Assembly (NCBI RefSeq): GCF_012489685.1
Contig: NC_080043.1
Coordinates: 312,501 to 376,500 of the forward strand
DNA: 64,000 bases
DNA from: Lotus japonicus
Lineage: Eukaryota > Streptophyta > Magnoliopsida > Fabales > Fabaceae
Direction: 5' to 3'
Positions 1 to 11,389 of this stretch are shown here, piece by piece. The notes beneath the pieces were generated by a model. The model was given only the letters and a program-made list of their open reading frames with translations, was not told the DNA's origin and searched no databases. Both the position numbers and the translations under genes were made by a program. Within the stretch, counting starts at the first letter, position 1, and every line of letters begins with the position of its first letter.

Positions 1-692
1 ACAAGGTCTATGCCGACAAGATGATTGGCACGGCGGGGATTAAAATCGGCGAACTGGAGGATCAGCTGGCGCTGATGAAGGAGGAAGCGGATGGTCTTGA
101 CGCAAGCCTTCAAACTTGCAAAAAGGAAAAAGAGCAAGCTGAGAAGGACTTGATCGCCAGAAGCGAGGCGCTGGTTGCTAAGGAGTCGGAGCTCGCAATA
201 TTGCGCACTGAGCTGGAGTTAGTGAAGAAGGCGCTGGCGGAGCAAGAGAAAAAGTCTGCCGAGTCCCTGGCCCTGGCGAGGTCTGACATGGAGGCGGTGA
301 TGCAAGCCACAGCTGAGGAAATCAAGAAAACGACTGGTGCTCACGCCGAGGCCCTCGCCTCGAAAGATGCCGAGATTGCTTCACAACTGGCAAAAATCAA
401 AGTGCTCGGGGACGAGCTGGCGACGGAGAAAACCAAAGCCACTGAGGCGAGGGAACAAGCCGCTGACATCGCCCTCGACAACCGCGAGCGCGGTTTCTAT
501 CTCGCCAAAGATCAGGCCCAACATTTGTACCCGAACTTTGACTTTAGCGCCATGGGAGTAATGAAAGAGATAACCGCTGAAGGACTGGTTGGTCCCGACG
601 ATCCTCCCCTGATTGACCAACACCTCTGGACAGCGACTGAAGAAGAAGAGGAAGAAGAAGAACAAGAGAAAGAGAAAGAAAACAATGAATAA
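1..692 (+). CDS. Tat-element additional ORF (antisense), 5' partial, coiled-coil protein
   Basis: The frame is already open at base 3, so the methionine at 21 is probably internal and the true start lies left of the window. About 190 residues of Lys/Glu/Ala-rich heptad-like sequence predict a long coiled coil. A conserved-looking globular patch follows (RGFYLAKDQAQHLYPNFDFS, then VGPDDPPL), and the protein ends in an acidic Glu/Lys run before TAA. It lies downstream of pol and on the opposite strand, as the additional ORF does in several Tat elements. I recall similar proteins being annotated in plants as putative gypsy-type transposon proteins. Function is unknown. Confidence 0.7.
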   Translation, partial: KVYADKMIGTAGIKIGELEDQLALMKEEADGLDASLQTCKKEKEQAEKDLIARSEALVAKESELAILRTELELVKKALAEQEKKSAESLALARSDMEAVMQATAEEIKKTTGAHAEALASKDAEIASQLAKIKVLGDELATEKTKATEAREQAADIALDNRERGFYLAKDQAQHLYPNFDFSAMGVMKEITAEGLVGPDDPPLIDQHLWTATEEEEEEEEQEKEKENNE

Positions 693-1642
693 TGTAATTT
701 TAACATTACTTTAGCTTTTACTGCCACCTTGTAGTGTACTTTTCCGCCATGCATCTATGTTTAAGCAACCTCGCCACCTTGCCATAGCTTTTTATATCGC
801 CGTTGGATATTTTGTAAACCATGTTGGAATGCTCTTCGCCGTACATTTTTTGGTCGCCGTATTCTTATTGCTTAAAAAATTTAAGAACGAGTTTCATAGT
901 TTAACCCCCCAACACGCCGGAGTAGTAAAATACTCAACATCCTGAGAGACCAAGCACTCGCCTTCCACCTTATTCATTCGCCGACCTTATATCTTGCGCT
1001 GTTTTTCACGCGTCATATGATTGAATTACGCCTAACGATTTCGTGCATTAATTTTAACTAGGACTTGTTGCTTGGTATTCCACCACCAAGACTTTAGACG
1101 TTTTCCCCAAAGGGAGAAAACGGCCTCCATTCTCGAGGGCTTCGCTCGGGGCTTTGCCCGCTCGGGGCTTACAATGCTTGGATCCAAATGGCCATTTGGG
1201 GGTCCCAAGACTTTTGCCTAGTTAACGACGCTCGTCGTATTCTGGTGAGACTTACCCAGCACATCGTTTACGGGACCGGCGATCACGTCAGACTTTCCGG
1301 GGGGTGATTCCCAGGCGTCAAAGGCCATTTGTGGAATCGCCGCCACCTTCAGGGTTCCAGCAAGCCCCTTTGGGGATCAAGCTTGTCCCACTTAGTGATC
1401 GCCGTAATTCTTTAATTCGATCGGCAATTCCGATCGTCAGGGAATCCCTGGAATTTTTGGACACGAATTTCGTGAATTTTCATTTTATTTTATTGATGGA
1501 GCGCCTCATTAAAAAACTCCTTTCGGAGAAAAAGAGCACGCTTTGTTATTGTAATACATTGGAGAATTTGGAAACACTTTTCAGAAAATTTTAAAGATAT
1601 CTGGCTCCGGCGACTCCGCCTTGCTCGCTTTCTCGCCTGCGA
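693..1642. other. Non-coding spacer between the antisense ORF and the end of pol
   Basis: No convincing reading frame on either strand. It is GC-richer than the rest of the window and contains a short direct repeat of GCTCGGGGCTT at about 1145-1170. In Tat elements this interval precedes the 3' LTR. No polypurine tract could be fixed with confidence. Confidence 0.5.
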
Positions 1643-3925
1643 TCAACTATAATAGTAGCGCAAGCTCAAACCATTGAACGACCGAGGTAGCCGCCTTCCA
1701 TCAAGCTCTTCTAAATGATAGGCCCCATTACCAAGAACTTTAATAATGCGGTAGGGCCCCTCCCAGTTAGGAGTAAGCTTATTTCCCGGGGCTCCCGATC
1801 GCCACTTGAGGACCAGGTCGCCGACCTGCATATCTCGGACGCGAACCCTGCTGTTGAACTTTGCCGCCACGCGCTGCTTCATCGCTGTTTCCCGAATGTG
1901 CGCCTCGTCACGCGTTTCCGACAAAAGGTCCAACTCCGCCGCCATATTGGCCTGATTCTCCCCTTCAAAATCTGGCTGGGTTCGCCATGTGAAGTTGTCA
2001 ATCTCCACTGGCAACATAGCATCAACCCCATAGGTCATTCTAAAGGGGGTTTCCCTTGTAGTGGATTGCACAGTGGTGTTGTATGACCATAACACCACCG
2101 GGAGTTCCTCCAGCCATGCTCCCTTAGCCTCCTTGAGCCGTCGCCTTAATCCACGCAGGATTACCCTGTTTGCAGATTCCACTTGCCCGTTTGCTTGCGG
2201 ATGTTCCACAGAGGCAAACCTCATCTGTATGCCCATTTCCTTGCAAAATTCTCTAGTTTGATTGCTTGAAAACTGGGTCCCGTTGTCGGATACGATCGCC
2301 CTTGGGATCCCGAACCTGCAAACAATTCTCCTCCAGTAGAAGTTGACTATTTTTGCAGAGGTTATTTTGGCCAAGGGCTCGGCCTCAATCCACTTAGTGA
2401 AATAATCCACCGCCACCAATATAAACTTCATTTGCGACTTGGCGATCGGAAAAGGTCCGACCAAGTCCACGCCCCACATGGCGAAAGGCCACGGGGCGCT
2501 CATCGTTACCAGCTCCTTTGGCGGTGCCTTAGATAAATCAGCAAACACTTGACATTTTTTGTATTTTTTCACAAAGTCCATGCAATCTTTCCTGAGGGTG
2601 GGCCAGTAGAATCCCGCCCTCAACACCTTGCAAGCCAAAGATCTCCCCCCAATGTGGCTTGCGCACACTCCCTCGTGCACCTCAGACATGATCGCCTCGT
2701 ACTTTTCTGGCGGCACGCATTTTAACAATGGCGCCGAAAAACCACGACGATACAAGTGTCCGTCGATGAGAGTGTAGTGGCTCGCCTCTCGCCGCTGCTC
2801 CTTTGTGCATTGCTCTACTTCCGCCGGGTCCCCCGCCAAGATAGACAATATAGGCCTCATCCATGTCGCCCCTCTGTCCACACATGCCATTAGCTCGCCT
2901 TCAATGCTGGGGAACGCCAGCGTTTCCTGAATCACACTTCTATTGTTGCCGGGCTTTCGCGTGCTCGCCAATTTGGCCAACGCGTCCGCCCGCTGGTTTT
3001 CAGTCCGAGGAACATGATCCACCACAACCTCTTGAAAAAGCGTCGTCAAATATCGCACTCGCTCCAGGTACTTGATCAGATTAGGATCTTTGACCTGGAA
3101 AGTGCCCTTCACTTGATTCTCCACCAACTGCGAGTCCGTCCTTATCAACAAGCTCCCGATCTTTACCTCTCGCGCCAACTTCAACCCGGCGATGAGAGCT
3201 TCATACTCTGCCTGGTTGTTTGTGGCTTTGAACTCAAATTTCAGCGATTGTTCCAGTACTAGATCCCCTGGTCCCTCCAACGTTACTCCCGCGCCACTGC
3301 CGCTGCTATTGGAGGATCCATCTACAAAGAGAGTCCACTGCGTGTCTACTCTTTCAAACCGAACTGGGGTTAATTCCACCACAAAATCAGCCAGCGACTG
3401 TGCGCCAACCTTGCCTCGTTTATCATATTGCAACCCATATTCGGACAATTCAACCGACCAGGCGACCAATCTGCCTGACAAATCCGGTTTTTGTAACACT
3501 TGTCTCAGGGGTAAATCCGTCCGCACCCTTACTGGAAAACTCTGAAAGTAAGGTCTTAACCGCCGGGCGGTGACGAGGACCGCTAATGCTGCCTTCTCGA
3601 TTTTCTGGTATCTGACCTCTGCGCCCTGGAGTGTGTGACTAACAAAATAAACAATTCGATGTTCGCCATCTACCTCCTGCAATATCACAGAACCCAGAGC
3701 ACTATCGCTCACAGCAAAATACAATTGCAGCGGGTGTCCCTGTATTGGCTTCAACAAGATTGGTGGCGACGATAGGAGTTCCTTGAGGCGAACAAAAGCT
3801 TCCTCACACTCCGCCGTCCACTCAAATGCGACATTCTTGCGAAGACACTTGAAAAAAGGGAAAGATCTGTCACCAGACTTAGGAAGAAACCGAGATAACG
3901 CTAACTTCAATGTTCCTTTCATCAA
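1643..3925 (-). pseudogene. Tat pol, 3' part: RNase H (second copy), additional RNase H, integrase
   Basis: A 760-codon open stretch whose first codon is TTG, just after an in-frame TGA at 3929-3931, so it is a continuation of pol and not an independent gene. In order: the end of the RT thumb and an RNase H connection (about residues 8-180); a second RNase H with FVDGSS, NQAEYEAL, RTDSQL and ADALAK acidic positions (about 195-325); integrase with an H-x-H pair, then DLVGPF, VSDNGTQF and QVESANR supplying D, D and E. One zinc-finger Cys appears replaced by Tyr (KKYKKCQ). It ends LRYYYS, a natural Tat pol terminus. Base composition is clearly GC-richer than the upstream half of pol. Confidence 0.85.
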
Positions 3926-4492
3926 TGTTCATTCGCCAACTTCCATAGTTTTCTCACTAGAAGACATTTCATTGACAAAATCCACCAATACCTGTGCTTT
4001 AACCAGACCTTTCCTGTCAAAAGTGATTTCAAATTCTGACAACTCAACAACCTAGGAAACCATTCTTCCAGCCAGATCAGGCTTTTGCAAAACTTGGCGA
4101 AGTGGCAAATCAGTTTTTACCACAATTGGAAAGCCTTGAAAATAAGGTCTTAATTTCCTGGCGGATATAATTAAAGCTAATGTAGCCTTTTCAATTTTCT
4201 GGTATCTAACTTCGGCTCCTTGAAGAGCATGACTCACAAAATATATGATCCTCATATCATCTTTATTCTCTTGCAACAAGACTGAACTAACTGCATTATC
4301 AGATATGGAAATAAACATTGATAATGAAATACCTGGAATTGGTTTGGCTAAAATTGGTGGCCTGGATAAATGATCCTTCAAACTTTGGAACGCCCTTTCA
4401 CATTCTTCAGACCACTGAAAAGTTTTGTTCTTCCTTAAGCATTGAAAGAATGGTGCTGATTTTTCCCCAGAACACGGAAGAAACCTAGATAA
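3365..4492 (-). repeat. Diverged in-frame duplication of the RT thumb/RNase H coding region
   Basis: Two successive stretches encode the same segment, each beginning LSRFLP and running through YFVSH, LQGAEVRYQKIEKA and DLPLRQVLQKPDL: about 3930-4492 and about 3365-3897. By eye the proteins agree at roughly two thirds of positions, too diverged for a recent local duplication. Both lie in one frame, separated by a stop, about 40 codons and a second stop. Confidence 0.8.
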
Positions 4493-6802
4493 AGCTGCTA
4501 TTCTTCCTGTTAATTTCTGCACATCTTTAACTGAGGTTGGACTCTGCATATCAAGTATCGCCTTACACTTATCAGGATTCGCCTCAATTCCTCTCCTTGT
4601 GATCATGAAACCCAAAAACTTTCCACTTTGAATTCCAAACGAACACTTTTCTGGATTAAGTCTCATGTTATGCTTTCTTAGCTCGCCAAACGCCTCTTCG
4701 AGATCAGAACAGTGTGCTATCATTTCCTCTGATTTGACCACCATGTCATCTACATAAATCTCCATGTTCCGCCCCACCTGCTTGTCAAACACCTTATCCA
4801 TCAGCCTTTGGTATGTTGCTCCCGCATTCTTCAGCCCAAATGGCATAGTCTGATAACAATAGTTCGCCTGATTTGTCATAAAAGTTGTCTTCTCTTCATC
4901 GGGCTGGTACATTCTTATCTGATGATACCCTGAATATGCATCCATGAGGCTAAGCATTCCAAATCCTGACGCCCTATCAACAAGCTTATCAATATTCGGT
5001 AAAGGATAAGAATCCTTAGGACAATGCTTGTTCAAATCTGTATAATCCGTGCACATTCGCCACTTTCCATTAGCTTTCTTCACCATTACAACATTCGCCA
5101 ACCAAGTTGGATACTTAACCTCCCTAATGAATCCAGCTTCCAGTAACTTATTTGTTTCCACCTTTACTGCCTCTGCCTTTTCTTCGCCCATCTTTCTCTT
5201 GAACTGAACAATAGGTTTTGCCCCGGGATTTAAAGCCAATTTGTGACATATAAATTCCGGATCGATTCCTGGTAGATCCCTTGCACTCCATGCAAACAAA
5301 TCCATATTCTCAGATAACAACTTTACTAACCTGTTTTCCTGACTTATAGTTAAATTAACACCAACTTTCAACTTTCGCTCACCAATCTGGATCGCCTTAG
5401 TTTCCTCTTCTGATTTCATCTTGTACTCAATGAATCCTTCTCGAGGATCCAAAATAATATCTGACTGTTCTATATCCACCTCATAGACTCGATGCCCCTC
5501 TTTCACTGCCTTCTTTCCCATGTGTCCATACTGCTTGAAACTTTCTGAATAACATTTTCGAGCAACCATTTGATCAGCCTTTAAAACTCCAACTCCTCCT
5601 TTGCTCAATGGATACTTCGCTGTTAAGTGTCTTGTAGAAATGATCGCTCCCAATCTGTTCAGTGATGGTCTCCCAATGAGTACATTGTACGACGAAGTAC
5701 ATTTTACTACCAAAAACTTAATAGCAAATGTCTCCGCATTCTTCCCTTCTCCAAAGACAGTTTTCAATTCCACATACCCTCGAACAAATACTTTTTCTCC
5801 AGAAAAACCCACCAAAGAACCATCATAAGGCAACAAATCAGATTCATTTAGCCCCAACTTTTCAAAAGCGTCACCATAAATCAAATCCGCCGAGCTTCCT
5901 TGATCCAGAAGTACCCTCTCAATTTCATAATCAGCAATCCTCAGCATTACAACAATTGGATCGTCTTCGTGAGGTTGTACTCCCTCAAAATCTCGCACAG
6001 TAAACGTTATATCGGGTTGATTGGTTGCCCAACTTCCCCAATCGTTAGAATAAACAGCATTAATGGAATGGACGTACCTCTTACGAGCTGAATTAGTCAT
6101 TCCTCCACCGCGGAATCCACCAAAGATGGAATGAATCCGCCCCTTCGCTTTCCCTTCTGATTGTCTGTTTTGTCCTTCACTCTCAATCTCTTTTCCGTCT
6201 TCGGTGCGCCTGGTTGAAGTTCCTGCTTCATCTGAATTGCTTCGCCCTTCAAGCTGTTTAATACACCCAGCCTTTATCAACTTATCAATCTCCTTCTTCA
6301 AAGTAAAACAATCATCAGTATTATGTCCCGAGATCCTATAATATTCACACCACTTCTTCTTATCCACATAACCCGTTGACGGCTTTGGCTGTCGCGGGAA
6401 ACGGATAACGTTCGCCTCCAAACACGCGTGTAAAGCTTCAGTCAAATTAACCGCCAACGGCACTGCACGATCATTTTGATTCCGGGTCCACGTCATTGAA
6501 TGTCCTGGCCCACGCATCCCATACGGCTGAGCACGATTTTTGAAATTAGAACGGTTATCAAATCGACTGTCATAACGGTTGCGATTGTTATACCCTGCGT
6601 TGCCACGTTCGGTCCATCCCTTCGAATATTGATCTGCAACCGCTCCCTTCTTCGCCTCAAACTGCTGCCTCTGCCCTGTAACCGCTGCATTCGGGCGGTT
6701 GTTCTTGATCTGATCGCTCTGCTCCTCCCTGATGTATCCTTGTACCCTTTCGCGTAAATGCGCCATCGTCTCCACAGGTTTTCTACTCAAGTTACTGTTC
6801 AA
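4052..6802 (-). pseudogene. Tat gag end, protease, reverse transcriptase and first RNase H copy
   Basis: A 916-codon frame covering the gag tail, a zinc-knuckle-like motif with one ligand changed (CEYYRISGHNTDDC, about residues 151-165; the usual His is Tyr), an aspartic protease with DQGSSADL (about 299), RT with YVDD at about 683-686 (bases 4745-4756), and RNase H from about residue 780. It stops at a TAG (4052-4054) where homologous copies carry Trp. The same frame then continues about 40 sense codons to a TGA. The annotated first Met is not a real start: the reading continues from the gag frame after a 1-base shift near 6812. Confidence 0.85.
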
Positions 6803-7448
6803 ACCACCCCGGCTTCAAGCCCAATTCAAAAGCTGCAATGCAAATTTCCGACATTTTATCCTCCAAATGGACAGATAATTGATTGAACCGCCCCATGTAA
6901 GACTGTAAAGTCTCATTTGGTCCTTGACGAACATTGAATAATGTCGCCGGAGTTACTTTTTGTGCACGACTGGTAGAAAACTGAGACAAAAATTTTGTAG
7001 ATAATTCCGTGAAATTGACAATTGACCTTGACGGTAGAGTTGTAAACCAAATCATCGCCGACTTCTTAAAAGTTGATGGTAACATTTTGCACTTCAACGC
7101 GTCTGATGCGCCTACAATGACCATTTTCGTGTTGAAATACACTAAATGGTCCTTTGGATCTGAGTCGCCATAGTAAGAATCAAGCTTCAACGTCTTCAAA
7201 TTGTCTGGAACGGCGGTGTTCGCTATTTCTTTTGTAAAAGGTTGAAAGTCCACCACCGTCTCAGCCATTCTTCGATCGCCCTCTCGTAAACCCTGAGTCT
7301 GATTGAGATCAGTAAGTTGATTTTGCAACTGTTGATTATGTTGACGAAGTTCATTGAGATCGTCCATGATCCGCTGAAGAGCATCGGGAGGAACATCATT
7401 TTGTTGAACATGATTCCTCTCTCCGTTCGCCCCGGATCGAGTCACCAT
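6792..7448 (-). pseudogene. Tat gag, frameshifted before the nucleocapsid
   Basis: Starts with ATG at 7448, about 55 bases inside the LTR, as expected for gag. The N-terminus has a short coiled coil (LNELRQHNQQLQNQL). The retrotransposon gag core follows (SDPKDHLVYF, MIWFTTLP, QGPNETLQSYMGRFNQL). The frame closes after GLKPGWFEQ, while the overlapping pol frame resumes with the expected continuation. The switch is explained by one extra G in the GGGG run near 6812-6815. It may be a real mutation or a sequencing error in a homopolymer. Confidence 0.8.
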
Positions 7449-7487
7449 CGCGGTGAAAAACGAAGCCTAGGAAAGTATCCTTCGGCA

Positions 7488-7503
7488 CCACGGTGGGCGC
7501 CAA
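7488..7503 (-). promoter_or_regulatory. Candidate tRNA primer-binding site
   Basis: On the minus strand the sequence just inside the LTR is TTGGCGCCCACCGTGG. It begins with the TGGCGCC expected for pairing to a tRNA 3' end and directly follows an LTR-type CA terminus. I did not assign the tRNA. Confidence 0.6.
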
Positions 7504-7740
7504 TGTTCCGGTATAGAACCACAGACTAAGGCTAACCAGTTTAGAGAGCAAGCGAAAGTAAACAAAGTGAGTAAAAATGCGTGAAATGATAGGTCTCTGC
7601 CGCTTGGGCGGTCCTCTTTTATTTATAGCTTGGGTTTTGATCCGGTTGGATCATGGGTTTCCCGGCTCATTTGATACATGATTTGATCAGCCCAGTTACT
7701 AATACATTGATCCGCCCATACCAGACCAATAACAATATGC
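7504..7740 (-). repeat. 5' LTR of the Tat element (outer boundary uncertain)
   Basis: Starts (plus-strand view) with TGTTCCGG next to the primer site. A minus-strand TATA box (CTATAAATA, 7620-7628) lies inside and would drive genomic RNA towards gag. The outer CA end and target duplication cannot be fixed because the partner LTR is outside the window. Confidence 0.55.
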
Positions 7741-7915
7741 CAATATATCCTCTTTCGATTTATAAAATTAAAGCAAACATGATATCATTGAGGACAACGT
7801 ACTTCCGACACGTGTTTGTTTAGCTTGTCATTTGACACTGGTTAATTAAAGTGGTTAATTAAAGGGACAATGAGTGTTGAGGGAATTGGGGCCGCTGTTG
7901 TTGAATTACAATTTA

Positions 7916-9224
7916 GGCTTAATTGTACTTTTGGTCCCTGATGTTTGACCTTTGTGCAATTTTGATCCCCTTTGTTTTAATTGCGCGATTTTAGTCCCCT
8001 TTGTTCCAATTTGTGACAATTGGGTCCTGTCGTTAGCCTTCCATCTAATTGCTAACGGCAGTTGCTATTTTCACCCCCCTCTTTTGCTATCTGTACCACC
8101 TAAACTAAATTAAAAATTATTATTATTCTTTTATTTTATTTTTATATTTGTATCTACAATGTAAAATAAAAAATAAAACACCTTCTTCCTAAATCCCTTT
8201 ATTCTCCTCCCACTCATCTTCTTTTTCTCTCCTCCACCCAGATCCACCAAACCAAAACCGCTGCCAAAACGCCACCGCCGCCCACAACGCACCGCAAACC
8301 CCGACCAGATTTATTATCTCCCTCACCCTCATCCACCCAACCCGACTCCAAGAGCATGAGAGAGGGAGAGAGGATCCCGATTTGGAAGACGGGGATTACC
8401 ACCACCACCCGCATCAGCAGCAGCAGTGGGAGGAAGCGGTGAAGCAGGTGCAGGGGATCAAAAAGTGAACGCGATTTGAGCGACTTAGGGTTTGGTGAAT
8501 TGGGGAAATAGTGGAACAGGGGGATTTGTAGGAGTTTAGCCCAGATCTGGGTTTGGGTGAGTTGGGAAAATGGAAAAGGTGAATAGGAAGAAAAACAATA
8601 TGATTAGGTTACCTTGTAGTTGTTGTTGGTCATGGGATGATGAAGGGAGGTTAAGGTCAGGTTCGCGAGCAGGAGGGCGACGCTTGAGGCGGGGGAGGAA
8701 GGGGACCGGAGAGAAGGTGGCGATTTGATGATGAGTGGCGATTTGATGATGAACTCTCTCTCTCTCTCTGAAACAAAGATGATGATGATGAAATTGAAAT
8801 GGTTACTTTGAATCTGTCATCAACCATGCACACTGAGATTTGACGGAAAATTACACTTAAAACATGTGTTTGAACTGGGTTTGTTCAAGGTTCCAGATCT
8901 GGGTTTGTTGATGATGATGGATGAATACATGAATTGATGATGTAGATGATGATGTTGGGAGATGATGTTGTTTAGAGATGATGATGAAGAATCATTTAGG
9001 TTTTTTTTTTTTTTAAATTACTGAAAATATTTTTATTATTTAAAATAGTAAAATCCAAGTCATATGTATGTGTAAGCTAACGGCGTCACGGATTTAACTG
9101 AGATTTGACGGAAAACCCCAATTGTCACAAATTGGAACAAAGGGGACTAAAATCGCACAATTAAAATAAAGGGATCAAAATTGCACAAAGGTCAAATATC
9201 AGGGACCAAAAATGCAATTAAGCC
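7916..9224. mobile_element. Non-autonomous Mutator-like (MULE) TIR element
   Basis: Terminal inverted repeats of roughly 130 bases start GGCTTAATTG at the left and end CAATTAAGCC at the right. Identical 9-base target duplications TACAATTTA flank it (7907-7915 and 9225-9233); a 9-base duplication is characteristic of the Mutator superfamily. The interior has purine/pyrimidine-rich low-complexity sequence and no transposase. Confidence 0.85.
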
Positions 9225-9299
9225 TACAATTTATTAATAATGTAGGCAAATGATTGAACGAGGGGCACTGTACCATAAAGAAGGCCACGTCCACGTTTT

Positions 9300-10125
9300 C
9301 TCTTAGCAATCTTTATCTTGGGACCTGGTTATAGAGTACTGGTTGTTTGCCACCATGGATTTATTGCATGATGTGTCTTTGATGAGAAGCCTCCTTCGGA
9401 CTTATTCCATGTGTGTATGCAATTTTTATCGTAAACATTGGGGACATGCTTGATAGGAACTGCGATACAAGGATCAATCATACTCTGGGCGAAGGCAATT
9501 AATACGTGTGTACGTGGATTATTTAGCTAAGGGTGGGGCTCGTCAGGTTATAGAGTTTGTGATTATTAAGAATTCCTAGGTGATATTTTCTGAGCAGATT
9601 CGATAGGAACGGTTATATATCCCGTGACTTAGTTGTCTTGGAGTTATTTTTCCTGTAATTGTTCTTTTCTTCGCCGTTTGTTTAATTGCCCTTTTGTACG
9701 TACGTACCCAATATAAATGAAGAACCAATTCAAATTATAATAATATAGTAATTAGCATAAATTAAAAATAGGTCATTAGTAAAAAATGTGTCATGCTATT
9801 CGCTTGAGTCATGAGTTGTATATTATTGGATTTACAACTGATGATTTAAAAGTCTCATTATGTATTAGACTTTTAAATAAGCTTACAAGCTACTAGTTTT
9901 TTAAAACAAGTTGTAATGATGCTTGATTTCTTTAATCTTTCTCTTTGGAGGTGGTGGGTGGTGGGTTTATTCTATTGGGAGGCTTTGCTGATGCTACTGG
10001 AATGTTGTTACACTTGTTTCCTTTGTTTTTCTTCGTTTTTTCTTTTTTCTCCCTATTATTGTATTGAGTTGAAGTACCCCTTATACTTCATATCAATATA
10101 ATTCTTTGTTTATTAAAAAAAAATT
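9300..10125 (+). mobile_element. LINE-derived remnants
   Basis: About 9440-9560 translates, with frameshifts, to the end of a LINE RNase H domain (an NHTLGEGN-like stretch, then DYLAKGGA). About 9916-10125 resembles a LINE 3' UTR ending in ATTAAAAAAAAA. The AT-rich DNA between them suggests two separate remnants. No intact ORF. Confidence 0.45.
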
Positions 10126-10297
10126 GTAATGAACCTTAAAAAGTAACCTACATCATGGCCGTCAAAAATAGAAAAAAACCTACATCAGGCCGATATGTAA
10201 GAATAGACCATGCTTTAAAAGGTCCAGCTCTGCCCATTTAGAAAGTAATTCCTGTAATAATAATTAATCTGCAATTTATATGATTCAATAGTAGTAT

Positions 10298-10702
10298 GAC
10301 TTAATAGCACTTTTGATTCCTCACTTATCATGATCTAGTAGTTTTGGTCCCTCATAGAATTTATTAGCCTACAACATCTCTCAATCTCTCATGTTTACTA
10401 GCTAATTATTGCAGTTTTGGTTTTTCGTCAACTTCTATCCAATTTTTGATGATTTTTAATTAAAAAATCAATTAGAAAAAAACTAGAAACCACAAAATTG
10501 TGAATTAGAAAACATAAAAATGTTATCCAAGCTTTATTTTTAATTGATTTTTTTAATTAAAAACTAATAAATATTGGATGAAAGTTGACAAAAAATCAAA
10601 ACTGCAAGAGTTAGTAAACGTAAGGGACATTATAGGCTAATAAATTCCAGCGACCAGAACTGTAAAATCGTAATAAATGAAGGATAAAAATGTTATTAAA
10701 CC
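10298..10702. mobile_element. MULE-type MITE
   Basis: Inverted ends (GACTTAATAGCACTTTT at the left; the reverse complement of the right end reads GGTTTAATAACATTTTT) continue as imperfect inverted repeats for well over 100 bases. Flanking 9-mers TAGTAGTAT and TAGTACTAG agree at 7 of 9 positions, so this is an old insertion. Confidence 0.6.
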
Positions 10703-11389
10703 TAGTACTAGTATTTAACAGAATTTTGTAAGACACGAGTTAAAGTATTATTAGATAAGGACTATAGTGAAAGTTTAATTAATTAGTAGTTTAGCGTACA
10801 TTTGAACAAAATAAAGTAATTGGTGTGTTGTAGTTCCTTAATTAGTGTCGACGGTAAACACCAAAGTGATTGTTAATCTTATAATATGAGTACTAGTAAT
10901 AATTAAGTTTTTGGTGGGCATTAGCAGCATATATCCGTGTAGAATACTAATAAAGAAAGAAATGTGAGGAATTTAAATGAAATAAATAGGGCAATATAAT
11001 AGCAATAATTAGGCATCACGTGTCGGTGATATGAGTTTGTTTAAATAGCAGCACATAAATCTGAATTAAGTAGCAGCAGCTAGAGTGAGCCAAAGAAACA
11101 AGAGGAGAAGAGAGGAGGTAGAAGAATACATACAGTTTTTCAAACTCTAAACATAAGCCTCTTCAATTCCTCATCTCTCTCTTATATATCAGTATTGATG
11201 CAGCAGCACTGCAGCAGAAAAGAGAAGAGTAATAAGAGGACTAGACTAGGAGCGGCACTGGCCGGGTCAAAAAGAGGACGAAGGGTGCGGGTGCCACAAC
11301 CACTACGGCAGAGGAGGAGGACGACGACTACGAGAAGGAGGAAGACAAGCAGTAAGAGAGGAATAAAGCTAGTAGTCAAACATAAATTG

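Larger units (their letters stand above)
1..7740 (-). mobile_element. Ty3/Gypsy retrotransposon, Tat lineage, broken and chimeric; continues past the left edge
   Basis: Read on the minus strand the order is LTR, primer-binding-site-like sequence, gag, protease, RT, RNase H, a second unrelated RNase H, integrase, a non-coding stretch, then an ORF on the opposite strand. A second RNase H before integrase and an extra ORF between pol and the 3' LTR are recognised marks of the Tat lineage (established knowledge). Gag and pol are separated by a frameshift, and pol is cut by two in-frame stops, so this copy cannot make its own polyprotein. The 3' LTR and one target duplication lie beyond position 1, so the right end (about 7740) is an estimate. 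Confidence 0.85.

Noticed and set aside
1715..3545. Several plus-strand ORFs across the Tat pol
   Set aside because: They are shadows of the minus-strand pol, whose RNase H and integrase motifs are clear.
8214..8414. Minus-strand ORF in the first MULE
   Set aside because: Low-complexity sequence inside a non-autonomous element, with no family-like motif.
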